A stretch of DNA of 49,509 nucleotides from positions 1-49,509 of the forward strand of contig JAURGT010000012.1 of the NCBI GenBank assembly GCA_030833665.1. The letters are read 5' to 3'. Position numbers and translations under genes: made by a program. Below are positions 42,114 to 49,255 of this stretch, piece after piece. The stretch comes from Miltoncostaeales bacterium. GTDB lineage: Bacteria; Actinomycetota; Thermoleophilia; Miltoncostaeales; Miltoncostaeaceae. Every line of letters begins with the position of its first letter. Position 1 is the stretch's first letter. Below the pieces are notes generated by a model that did no database searches, was not told the DNA's origin, and worked only from the letters and a program-made list of their open reading frames with translations.

Positions 42114-44140
42114 GACGAGGCCCCCTGCGGTGCGGCCGGAAGGCTGGACGACCCGATGAAGGCGATCTCCCCCCGCTGCCCCGTGAGCGTGTGGACGTCG
42201 AGGTACTCCATCGGCCCGCTCGTGATGCCGGCGTAGGCCCCAGTGCCCTCGGTGAAGCGCGACGTGCCCTTGAACCTGAGCGTCGCACCCTTACGGGTGA
42301 ACTTCGAGTCGACCGTGCCGTTTATCGTGCCCTGGGCGTTGGTGATGGTGAATTGCGCCGTGGCCACCGACGTGACCGGATTGAGCGTGAACACCATCGT
42401 GATGTCGCCCGAGCCGATGGGCGTGCCGGTCACGGTTCCCTGGTCGGTGATCACGTTCCCGTTGGTGCTGACGGTCTTGGTGGGCCCCTTGAGCCTGACG
42501 TCCACGGGTCCCACCCTCACCGGAAACGGCACGGCCGGGCCTGACAGCGGCTGAAGCCGCGTGTTCCACACCGCGATCAGCTTGGCCTGCAGGCGCCGGA
42601 ACTGCCTCTCCTGCGCTGGCGTGCGCTTGGTGCCCGGCCATGCGAGATTGCGCTGCTCGAGCGGGTCGGTCCTGAGGTCGTACATCTCCCACTGGCCCGG
42701 CACCTGCCCATTGACGTCGTAGTAGAGGCAGATCTTCCAGTTGCGCTCGCGGATGCCCACCAGGTGCTGGGGCGGCGGCACATATGGACCGCTGTTCTGG
42801 CCCGCCTGGTAGTCGTCGTAGGTGAACACCACGTAGTCCTGCACGGGCTTGGGCGAGGCCCCGAGCACGATTCGCGAGTAGTCCACGCCCTGCCAGGCCG
42901 CCTTCGCGCTGGCGGGCACGCCGAGCAGCGACGCCATGGTGGGCACGAAGTCCACGTGCGACACCAGCGCGTTGGTGCTGCGCCCGCGCTTCCAGAGCGT
43001 GGGGTTCGAGAACACCAGCGGAATGTTGGTGGCCTCGTCATACATCATGAAGTTCTTCTGGCGCTGGCCGCCATGGGCCAGGCCCATCTCGCCATGGTCG
43101 GCGGTGCGCACGATCACGCTGTCGTTGTAGAGGGTGCTGGCGCCGTTCTGGGTGGCCACCGACTTCAGCGCGGCGATGGTGTCCACCAGGTACTGGTCGG
43201 ACGCCTTGATGAGGTTGCCGTAGAAGTTGCGGTAGTTGCGCTTCATGGTGTCGTTCCTGAGGATGCCGAGGCCCTTCGACAGCTGCAGGAACAGGCGCTG
43301 CGCCGTGGGCTTGGTGCGGAGCGACTCGTCCACGGTGGCCGGCAGCCCGATGTCGCCCGCCAGCCAGTTGGGGCTGTAGCCCGCCTGACCGTGCTTGCTG
43401 GGATAGGCCAGCACGTCGTGCGGGTTCACGAGCGAGATGACCAGGAAGAACGGCTGCATGGTGGCCGCCACCTGGGTGATGAACTGCAGCACGCCCTCAG
43501 AGGAGTCCTGGTAGTCGCCCACCGAGGTCATGAAGCGGCCGTCGTTGTTGGCCAGGCCCCCGCCCATCTCGGGGATCGACTGGTTGGCGCCGGCGTCCTG
43601 CGGGTTCCAGCGGCTCCAGCCATATGTCGCGAGGTCCTGGGGGGTCCACACGAAGTCGGCTGCGGCCGGCTTGCTGCAGTGCCACTTCCCCTTGTAGACC
43701 ACGTTGTAGCCCGCGGCCTCTGCGATGGTGGCGAGGTTGGCCATCGTGGGCGGCGGCGGCAGCTCCACCTGCGGGTACTGCGGAGAGGGCATGTCCTCCT
43801 CGAGCGTGTACTTCACGCCGTGCTGCGCCGGGAGATACCCGCTCATGAACGTGCTGCGCGCTGGCGAGCACATGCAGGCGTTGGTGTAGGCGTGGGTGAA
43901 GGTGATCCCGTGGCGCTGCAGCGCTGTGAGCCCCGGCAGGTTCTCCTTCGTCCAGTCGGGTGGGAAGTGCTCCGTCGCCCCCTCCTGATCGGTCATGAAC
44001 ACGATCATGTTCATGCCCTTCAGGGATGAGGGCGCGGCGGCCTCGGCTGCGCTGGTGGCCACCTTGCCTGCCGTGGTGGCGGCGGCGATGGCACCGGCGC
44101 CAATAGCGCCCTTCTTGAGGAACTGCCGGCGGGTGGTCAT
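42110..44140 (-). CDS. Tat-exported type I sulfatase with C-terminal barrel module
   Basis: A 676-aa protein. The Tat signal is TTRRQFLKKG followed by an Ala-rich hydrophobic part (to about 36). The alkaline-phosphatase-fold sulfatase domain has MIVFMTDQEG (metal Asp51) and the active-site motif CSPARS with Cys91, to be converted to formylglycine. KGKWHCSKP, VIVRTADHGEMG and TNIPLVF are further conserved parts; MYDLRTDPLEQRNLA marks the sulfatase C-subdomain. Residues about 545-676 are an extra beta module shared with the next gene. Natural substrate unknown. Shine-Dalgarno AAAGGAG lies 5 bases before the ATG. No formylglycine-generating enzyme is in the window. Confidence 0.9.
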   Translation of the reverse strand: MTTRRQFLKKGAIGAGAIAAATTAGKVATSAAEAAAPSSLKGMNMIVFMTDQEGATEHFPPDWTKENLPGLTALQRHGITFTHAYTNACMCSPARSTFMSGYLPAQHGVKYTLEEDMPSPQYPQVELPPPPTMANLATIAEAAGYNVVYKGKWHCSKPAAADFVWTPQDLATYGWSRWNPQDAGANQSIPEMGGGLANNDGRFMTSVGDYQDSSEGVLQFITQVAATMQPFFLVISLVNPHDVLAYPSKHGQAGYSPNWLAGDIGLPATVDESLRTKPTAQRLFLQLSKGLGILRNDTMKRNYRNFYGNLIKASDQYLVDTIAALKSVATQNGASTLYNDSVIVRTADHGEMGLAHGGQRQKNFMMYDEATNIPLVFSNPTLWKRGRSTNALVSHVDFVPTMASLLGVPASAKAAWQGVDYSRIVLGASPKPVQDYVVFTYDDYQAGQNSGPYVPPPQHLVGIRERNWKICLYYDVNGQVPGQWEMYDLRTDPLEQRNLAWPGTKRTPAQERQFRRLQAKLIAVWNTRLQPLSGPAVPFPVRVGPVDVRLKGPTKTVSTNGNVITDQGTVTGTPIGSGDITMVFTLNPVTSVATAQFTITNAQGTINGTVDSKFTRKGATLRFKGTSRFTEGTGAYAGITSGPMEYLDVHTLTGQRGEIAFIGSSSLPAAPQGASS

Positions 44141-44296
44141 GGGGCTCCTTTGAGGGTTTCCGGCAGCAGTCCATCACATGTGGCCAGGTCGGACAGCGTC
44201 GGGTGCCCGGGCCGCCTGACGCCATCGCGATGGAGCCCCTGGGCGACGATCACCTGCTGAACGCATCCGCGTGCGCGGACGGCCCGGCGCAGCCCG
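44141..44296. other. Intergenic region upstream of the sulfatase
   Basis: No gene seen. It contains the perfect palindrome CCATCGCGATGG (44222-44233) and a short stem TCCGCG-TG-CGCGGA (44266-44279) just after the channel-like gene, which could aid termination. A clear -10 for the sulfatase was not found. Confidence 0.35.
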
Positions 44297-44965
44297 CTAG
44301 CCCGTGGCCACCACCGAGCGGGCGATGAGCACCGCCAGCATCACGATGGCGAGGATCACCTGCAGCGCCATCACCAGCTTCGTGCGCCGCGACATCACCA
44401 CCTCGCTCGTGGGTCCGTAGGTGGAGTTGGCGTTGAGCGCGATGAAGAGGTAATCGATGAAGGTCGGGGTGGGAGCCTCCTGCCCATCGCGTGCCGGCCA
44501 CACGAACGCCCCGCCCTTCACCGTCACGTCGAGCGCGGCATAGATGAACGTGAACACGATCACGCTCATCGCGTACACGGCCCCGACATCCCAGAGGCCC
44601 GTGAGTCCGCTGCCGCTCTCCTGCAGGTGGGCGGTGACGAGCAGGCTCCCCACGTTCACGATGACCTGCACGACCGAGAAGCCCAGGTACACGAGCACGA
44701 GCCATGGCATCCATCTGTGCGAGCGCGTGAGCACGGCGATGATCAGCGAGATGGACACCACGATGAACGCGATGGTGCTGGCGTTCTCGAAGACGCTCAT
44801 GATGTCGCGGGGGTTCCCCGTGATGCCGCCGTTGTCCACCAGCCGACGCGAGAGCGCAAAGTCCACGAGCCACACGAGCACCACCGCACCGATGATGAAC
44901 AGCCGCCCGCCCCGTGTCTCGAGCCGCGCGATGAGCCGCTCTTGGGGGGTGTCCTGCGGGCTCAT
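44297..44965 (-). CDS. Membrane protein resembling a two-helix-pore ion channel with degenerate filter
   Basis: A 222-aa protein with about five membrane helices, the last two flanking a loop. The end FIDYLFIALNANSTYGP, then EVVMSRRTKLVMALQVILAIVMLAVLIARSV, lines up in spacing with bacterial K+-channel pores (filter TTxGYGD then a helix ending in VLIARLV). The filter position reads NSTYGP, so potassium selectivity is unlikely to be conserved. ATG overlaps the methyltransferase stop (ATGA). Function unknown. Confidence 0.55.
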   Translation of the reverse strand: MSPQDTPQERLIARLETRGGRLFIIGAVVLVWLVDFALSRRLVDNGGITGNPRDIMSVFENASTIAFIVVSISLIIAVLTRSHRWMPWLVLVYLGFSVVQVIVNVGSLLVTAHLQESGSGLTGLWDVGAVYAMSVIVFTFIYAALDVTVKGGAFVWPARDGQEAPTPTFIDYLFIALNANSTYGPTSEVVMSRRTKLVMALQVILAIVMLAVLIARSVVATG

Positions 44966-45765
44966 CCCGGCTTGCGCGCCACCGCGTAGAGCTTGACGAA
45001 GTCGTAGGTCCAGCCGCGCGGGCCAGACCGCTCGCGCATCTTCTGCTCCACGCGATCGAGCCAGCCGGCCACCTCGGGATCGGACGGGTCGCCGATGATG
45101 TGGCCGGCCACCACGCGCATGCGCTCCATGTACTGCTCCACCGGCACATGGCGCACGCGGCGCTCCATCCAGATGTCGATGGGCTCGAGGCCCGCGCCCA
45201 CCAGATAGCCCTCCATCTCGCCGATGTCGCGCAGGTTGCCGTCGAAGGCGCCGAGCCACGCGTAGTTGATGGGCTCCACGTCGGCGATGACATCCCGATA
45301 CGCCTGCTCGCCGCCCTTGCCCGAGCAGAGGATGGCGATCACCCCGCCGGGCTTCATCGCGCGCGCCATGGCCTCGGCGGCCTCCCAGCGCCGCTGGAAC
45401 CAGTGGTAGGCCATCGAGCACACCACGAGATCGAACGACTCCGGCGCCACGGGCATGTCCTCCACGCCGGCCTGCACCAGCGACACCTCAACGCCCTCGA
45501 TGGAACCGACCTTCGCCTGGAACTGCTCGAGCATGCCCTCGGAGGGGTCGACGCCCGTCACCCGCGCGGGGTGGAAGCGATCGATCACCGCCTGCGCGGC
45601 CCAGCCGCTGCCGCAGCCGACATCCAGCACGTCGTCGTAGCTGCCCGGGGGGATCGAGAGCACCATGCGCTGGGCGCCCTCGAGGTTGTAGCGGACGGCG
45701 CCCTCGTAGTCGGAGGCGGTCTCGGTGAAGCCCCCGGCGATGGTGTCACGGCGTTGTGTCGACAT
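44962..45765 (-). CDS. Class I SAM-dependent methyltransferase
   Basis: A 267-aa methyltransferase of the UbiE/Methyltransf_11 type. Motif I is VLDVGCGSGWAAQAV (about 47-61), VTGVDPSEGML binds the ribose, and SFDLVVCSMAYHWF is motif post II. AMKPGGVIAILCSG closes the core. The substrate cannot be told from sequence. ATG at 45765 is preferred: GACAAT, with the key A and T of a -10 box, is 6 bases upstream; a GTG at 45783 is possible. Coupled to the channel-like membrane protein. Confidence 0.83.
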   Translation of the reverse strand: MSTQRRDTIAGGFTETASDYEGAVRYNLEGAQRMVLSIPPGSYDDVLDVGCGSGWAAQAVIDRFHPARVTGVDPSEGMLEQFQAKVGSIEGVEVSLVQAGVEDMPVAPESFDLVVCSMAYHWFQRRWEAAEAMARAMKPGGVIAILCSGKGGEQAYRDVIADVEPINYAWLGAFDGNLRDIGEMEGYLVGAGLEPIDIWMERRVRHVPVEQYMERMRVVAGHIIGDPSDPEVAGWLDRVEQKMRERSGPRGWTYDFVKLYAVARKPG

Positions 45766-45842
45766 CTGCAGATTGTCCCCCACGTCGTCGCGGCCACGCC
45801 CGCGCGCCCCGTGGCCGGGGTGCAGCGGCGGGCGGTGCGCTC

Positions 45843-46643
45843 CTAGTTGCCAACCCGGCGGGGCACTCCCACCAGGAACATCTCCACCAGACGCCTGGGC
45901 GCGTTGGTGAGCATCGGGAAGAGGAACGCGCGGGCCGGCATGCGCACCGACCGCTTGCCCTTCTCCACGGCCCGCACCGTCTTGCGCGCCACCTTCACCA
46001 CATCGGCGTCGGCCAGCAGCAGCAGCCGGTAGAAGCGCCGGAACGACGCCTCGGTGGGCGGGTACGACAGCACCGAGTCGGCCATGTCGGTTGGAGTGAT
46101 GAGCCCGGTCTCCACCACCGTGAGCCCGATCGGCAACCCCTTGGTCTCCAGCCGCACGCCGGCGGTCATGTGGGTGACGAAGGCCTTCGTACCGCCGTAC
46201 ACCGAGATGCCCGGGAACGTGCCGGTGCCGGCCAGCGACGACACCTGCACCACGTGCCCGCCGCCCCGCTCGATCATGCCGGGCAGCACTTGCCGGGTGA
46301 GCTCGGCCACGGTGATGGCATTCAGCTGCACCATGCGCTGGATATCACCCATGGGCATGTCGGTGAAGGCGCCGGTCAGGTCTATTCCCGCGTTGTTCAC
46401 GAGGATGTCCACGGGGCCGTGCGCGGCCTCGATGCGACCGATGAGGCCATCCACCTGCGCAGGTTCGGCCAGGTCGGCGGGCACCGCGTTGCCGCCGGTA
46501 CGCTCGGCCACCGCCGAGAGCGCATCAACACTGCGCGCCACCAGCGTCACCCGCGCGCCCTTCGCCGCGAACTCGTCCGCGAGCGCCGCGCCCACACCGC
46601 GCGACGCCCCGGTGATCACCACGTGCCTGCCTGAGGGATCCAT
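45843..46643 (-). CDS. Short-chain dehydrogenase/reductase
   Basis: A 266-aa classical SDR. The cofactor loop is VVITGASRGVGAAL (TGxxxGxG), DILVNNAGIDLTG is the NNAG motif, and the catalytic Ser is in VQVSSLAG with YxxxK in SVYGGTKAF. An Arg after the second strand (LVARS) suggests NADPH preference. The C-terminal part (about 200-266) has hydrophobic stretches and a basic end. Substrate unknown. TAGCGT (46651-46656, reverse) lies exactly 7 bases before the ATG, a leaderless start. Confidence 0.87.
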   Translation of the reverse strand: MDPSGRHVVITGASRGVGAALADEFAAKGARVTLVARSVDALSAVAERTGGNAVPADLAEPAQVDGLIGRIEAAHGPVDILVNNAGIDLTGAFTDMPMGDIQRMVQLNAITVAELTRQVLPGMIERGGGHVVQVSSLAGTGTFPGISVYGGTKAFVTHMTAGVRLETKGLPIGLTVVETGLITPTDMADSVLSYPPTEASFRRFYRLLLLADADVVKVARKTVRAVEKGKRSVRMPARAFLFPMLTNAPRRLVEMFLVGVPRRVGN

Positions 46644-46976
46644 GCGCAGGACGCTACCCCGGCCCGAGCGAAAGGAGGCCGGGAACCGGCGCTCCCGGCG
46701 GGGGAACGGTGCCCGGCGGGGCGACGATGCATGCCGCGCCGCCCCGTCGGGACATTGACACCGGCGGGATGGACCCCGCTCGGTCATCAGCCGGTCCCTG
46801 ACCGGTTGGCCTCATGGTCGCGCGGCTGCCGAGCCGGGGCAAGGATTCTCTGCGTTCCTTGTGAGGAACCGGCGAACCGATCCCGCCGGTGGGCACCCAT
46901 CCGTTCGGGCGGCGCGCGGAACGCCCCGGGCGCGTATCACCCGAGGTCACACCGCGACCCGATTCGGGGAGGACCC
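46644..46976. other. 333-base region without a gene, with inverted repeats
   Basis: No convincing ORF. It holds the SDR promoter at its left edge (TAGCGT, 46651-46656, reverse). CCGGTC-CCT-GACCGG (46791-46805) and GTTCCT-TGTG-AGGAAC (46854-46869) are perfect hairpins. A TATCAC -10 candidate (about 46935-46940) is 37 bases before the His-rich gene. The length and hairpins would suit a structured 5' leader or small RNA; no known riboswitch class was recognised. Confidence 0.4.
46651..46656 (-). promoter_or_regulatory. -10 hexamer TAGCGT for the SDR gene
   Basis: Reverse-strand TAGCGT, identical to the hexamer at lhr, 7 bases before the ATG at 46643. Confidence 0.45.
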
Positions 46977-47183
46977 ATGAGCCTGATGGGACGCATGCGC
47001 GTGCGGCTGCGCCAACCACGCCACCGCGAGGCACCTGCGCACGACGTGCCGCGCGACCAGGTGCCGACGAAGGCCGAGACGGCATCGGACTGGCACGAGC
47101 GCAAGGACATCCACGTGCATCACGACCACCACGAGCATGCACGGCCACGGGGCGGGGGGTCAGCAGGAAGCGGCACGACCTGA
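46977..47183 (+). CDS. Small His-rich hypothetical protein, 68 aa
   Basis: A basic N-terminus (MSLMGRMRVRLRQPRHRE) is followed by a His/Asp/Glu cluster DWHERKDIHVHHDHHEHA (about 39-56) and a Gly/Ser tail. The cluster could bind Zn, Ni, Co or Cu. A strong Shine-Dalgarno GGGGAGGA (46967-46974) lies 3-4 bases before the ATG. No family recognised; metal storage or chaperoning is only a guess. It ends 5 bases before a strong bidirectional stem-loop. Confidence 0.6.
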   Translation: MSLMGRMRVRLRQPRHREAPAHDVPRDQVPTKAETASDWHERKDIHVHHDHHEHARPRGGGSAGSGTT

Positions 47184-47188
47184 TGCCT

Positions 47189-47224
47189 CGCCCGGTCCCG
47201 GCGCTCCCACGCCGGGACCGGGCG
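47189..47224. terminator. Strong bidirectional stem-loop between convergent genes
   Basis: CGCCCGGTCCCGGCG (47189-47203) pairs perfectly with CGCCGGGACCGGGCG (47210-47224) across the loop CTCCCA. It is a 15-bp all-Watson-Crick stem between the ends of the His-rich gene and the lipoprotein gene. No T-run on either side, as is common in actinobacteria. Confidence 0.75.
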
Positions 47225-47249
47225 GCCTCTCACATGCCGCAGCGAGGGC

Positions 47250-47573
47250 CTACGGGATGTTCGCGCAGTCGGCGGCCGACGGTGCGTTGGCCAGGCACTC
47301 CTTCTTGGCCTCCGAGAGCCCGGCGCTCTCCTCGGCGCGGCCGATGGCCTCACCCTCCACCTGGCCCTGGTTCTGGTTGTTGTTGTTCTGCTGCGTCACC
47401 GTGGTCTGCTCGGTAACGGTGGTGGCCGCCTCAGTGGTGGTGGGCGCGGGAGCCTGGGTTTCCACCGTGGTGGTGGCGGGGGCGTCATCGCCGCCCATCG
47501 AGCAGCCAGCGGTGCCGACGATCACTGCGCCTGCGGCAAGCACTGCAGCGGCCATTCCGAGACGGCGATTCAT
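47250..47573 (-). CDS. Small lipoprotein
   Basis: A 107-aa protein. The lipoprotein signal MNRRLGMAAAVLAAGAVIVG ends at the lipobox TAGC, with Cys24 for lipid attachment. A Thr/Glu/Val low-complexity stretch and an Asn/Gln run (QQNNNNQNQGQ) precede a short helical end with two Cys (ECLANAPSAADCANIP). The mature protein would sit on the outer face of the membrane. No family or function recognised. Confidence 0.72.
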   Translation of the reverse strand: MNRRLGMAAAVLAAGAVIVGTAGCSMGGDDAPATTTVETQAPAPTTTEAATTVTEQTTVTQQNNNNQNQGQVEGEAIGRAEESAGLSEAKKECLANAPSAADCANIP

Positions 47574-47672
47574 GAGGGTTCCCTTCGCAGCGGGGTGGGT
47601 AGTCGGGTTCACGGTACGACCACGCGTCCGGCAGCACACGCCGCCGCATCGCGCGACGGCGGGCGGCCCGCA

Positions 47673-47678
47673 TAAGAT
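47673..47678 (+). promoter_or_regulatory. -10 hexamer TAAGAT of the CAU tRNA
   Basis: TAAGAT (TAnnnT) ends 9 bases before the tRNA 5' end. Confidence 0.45.
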
Positions 47679-47687
47679 CAGAGCTGC

Positions 47688-47761
47688 GGGCGCGTAGCTC
47701 AGTTGGTTAGAGCAGGGGACTCATAATCCCTGGGTCGCAGGTTCGAGTCCTGCCGCGCCCA
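47688..47761 (+). tRNA. tRNA with anticodon CAU (elongator Met, or Ile2)
   Basis: 74 bases. Acceptor GGGCGCG (47688-47694) pairs with CGCGCCC (47754-47760), discriminator A. Anticodon loop is CTCATAA, closed by GGGGA/TCCCT; the T-loop is GGTTCGAGTCC. The CTCATAA loop is shared by elongator tRNA-Met and by tRNA-Ile whose C34 becomes lysidine. The D-arm CGTAGCTCAGTTGGTTAGAGCA equals that of E. coli elongator tRNA-Met, so Met is slightly favoured. CCA not encoded. Its last 29 bases are repeated near 49202. Confidence 0.9.
47732..47760 (+). repeat. Direct repeat copy 1 (3' end of the CAU tRNA)
   Basis: 29 bases from the variable loop through the T-arm to the acceptor. They match 49202-49230 at 27 of 29 positions. 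tRNA 3' ends are the usual integration sites of islands and phages, so this is an attL/attB-like candidate. Confidence 0.55.
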
Positions 47762-48022
47762 TCGAGATTTCCAGGCAGTTTGCTTGCTCGCTGCTGGCGC
47801 GGTTACGTGTCCTATCGCGTCTGTGTGCGGCCCCGGGTGCGGCCGGCCCTGGAAGCAGCAGCTGAGGAGAAACCGGCAGCACAGGTATGACGTGCCTCCA
47901 CCGGTGCGTGACGCGTCCAGGTGCTGGTGGGTGACGCGGCAACCGGGGTCACTCTGGCGGCCAGGCAGACACCCACCCCCGGCACACTGTAGGTTTGATC
48001 GCCCCGGAACGGAGTGGCCGTA
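47762..48022. other. 261-base region between tRNA and propeller gene
   Basis: No convincing gene. Open frames here have no recognisable homology. A -10 candidate TAGGTT (47991-47996) and GGAG (48011-48014) serve the next gene. The region could be remnant DNA of an element inserted at the tRNA, but no integrase motif is seen. Confidence 0.35.
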
Positions 48023-49150
48023 ATGCGTCGACAGAACCTCCTCGCCCTCGCCGTTGGCTCAGTGGTGCTTGCAGCGCCAGCCGCCGCGAGCGCAGCGATG
48101 GCCTACATCACGACACCGCGCGACACCAAGGTGCAGGGACAGGTGGTGGTCGCGAATGACGACGGCTCCGGCGCGCGCGCCGTCGCCGCGGGGGAATTCG
48201 CTGCCATCTCGCCCGACGGCACGAAGGTGGCCTACCAGGACTACGGTAATTTCAGCAAGCCCCGGAAGAGCAAGGCCGCGGTGGTGGATCTCGCCACCGG
48301 CGAGAGCGCGGTGCTCACGGGCGAGGAGTGCATTGGCGACCTCATCTGGGCGCCCAACTCGCAACTGATCGCGTGCCAGACGCAGTCGAGCAATGCCAAG
48401 GGCTATCTCAGCGGCAACGGCCTCGGGCTCGTCTCCGTGCCTCCGAGCCTCGCCGGGGTGGCCGGCCTCGAGGTGAAGAAGTACATCCCCGCCCGGGGCA
48501 ACGCCGTCGATCGCAGCGTGTCGTTCTCACCCGATTCCGCAAACATCGCATTTGGATGGCGGCGGTATTCGGACGACGAAGGCGCCACCGGTGTGTACGT
48601 CGCGCCCGTTGCGACCCCCTCTGCGCGCAAGCGGGTGCTGGCGCGAGCTACCAATCCCGTGTGGGGAGCGCCCGGCATCGCCGCATCACGACTGGGGAAA
48701 GTGCGCAGCGATGTGACGCTCGAGGGCAGGTCATTCCCCATGATCGACACCGTGCCCACACAGGTATGGATCGTGCAACCTGACGGCACCGGGGCGCGGC
48801 GCGTTACGAACTTCCGGTGGCGCGCGCAGGGATTCAGCGCAGGGCTGGTCGTGGCGGCGTGGTCGCCTGCTGGCACCCACATCGCCAGCACGGTCGGCGA
48901 GGTCTCGTGCCCGGCCGCGCAGGCAGGGGTCGCAAACATCAGCGTTTCCACCGGAAGCGTGCAACTCCCGATGAGCAAGACCTCCATGATCCCGGTCGCC
49001 TACTCGGCCGACGGCCAGCGCATCCTCGTGACCGACGGATGCAGGGGCCGCCGGGCGAGCATCCGGGTCGTCAGCGTGACTGGCAGCGCACAGCGCACCC
49101 TCGTGGCGAACGCCGGCGTGGTATCCGTGAGCGCTGGCTGGAACGGCTGA
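48023..49150 (+). CDS. Secreted TolB-like beta-propeller protein
   Basis: A 375-aa protein with signal peptide about 1-25 (NLLALAVGSVVLAAPAAASAA). Propeller-type repeats with the SPDG/SPDS signature follow: FAAISPDGTKVAYQDYG, LIWAPNSQLIACQ, VSFSPDSANIAFGWRRY, AAWSPAGTHIAST and VAYSADGQRILVTDG. These resemble WD40-like PD40 blades of TolB, but no Tol-Pal genes are near. Several Cys residues could form disulfides. GGAG lies 8 bases before the ATG. The gene is the only one between the CAU tRNA and its 3' copy. Function unknown. Confidence 0.75.
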   Translation: MRRQNLLALAVGSVVLAAPAAASAAMAYITTPRDTKVQGQVVVANDDGSGARAVAAGEFAAISPDGTKVAYQDYGNFSKPRKSKAAVVDLATGESAVLTGEECIGDLIWAPNSQLIACQTQSSNAKGYLSGNGLGLVSVPPSLAGVAGLEVKKYIPARGNAVDRSVSFSPDSANIAFGWRRYSDDEGATGVYVAPVATPSARKRVLARATNPVWGAPGIAASRLGKVRSDVTLEGRSFPMIDTVPTQVWIVQPDGTGARRVTNFRWRAQGFSAGLVVAAWSPAGTHIASTVGEVSCPAAQAGVANISVSTGSVQLPMSKTSMIPVAYSADGQRILVTDGCRGRRASIRVVSVTGSAQRTLVANAGVVSVSAGWNG

Positions 49151-49201
49151 ACCGGAGGCGGTCCCGAGCGCGGTTGACGCGGAGATCCCTCTGACCATGC
49201 G

Positions 49202-49230
49202 GGGTCGCAGGGTTGAGTCCTGCCGCGCCC
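49202..49230 (+). repeat. Direct repeat copy 2 (partial tRNA 3' end)
   Basis: GGGTCGCAG and GAGTCCTGCCGCGCCC are kept, but the T-loop is changed (GGTTGAG instead of GTTCGAG) and the rest of the tRNA is missing. It is therefore a tRNA fragment, not a functional gene, and an attR-like candidate 1.47 kb from copy 1. Confidence 0.55.
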
Positions 49231-49255
49231 GCTTCGAGGGGATCCGGTGCGGCCC

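Noticed and set aside
46654-47148. 164-aa reverse frame over the gene-poor stretch
   Set aside because: No motif, and it covers the Shine-Dalgarno and start of the His-rich gene on the other strand.
47721-47942. Reverse 73-aa frame ending in GAAGLEPATQGL
   Set aside because: This peptide is a well-known artefact of translating a tRNA gene on the opposite strand.
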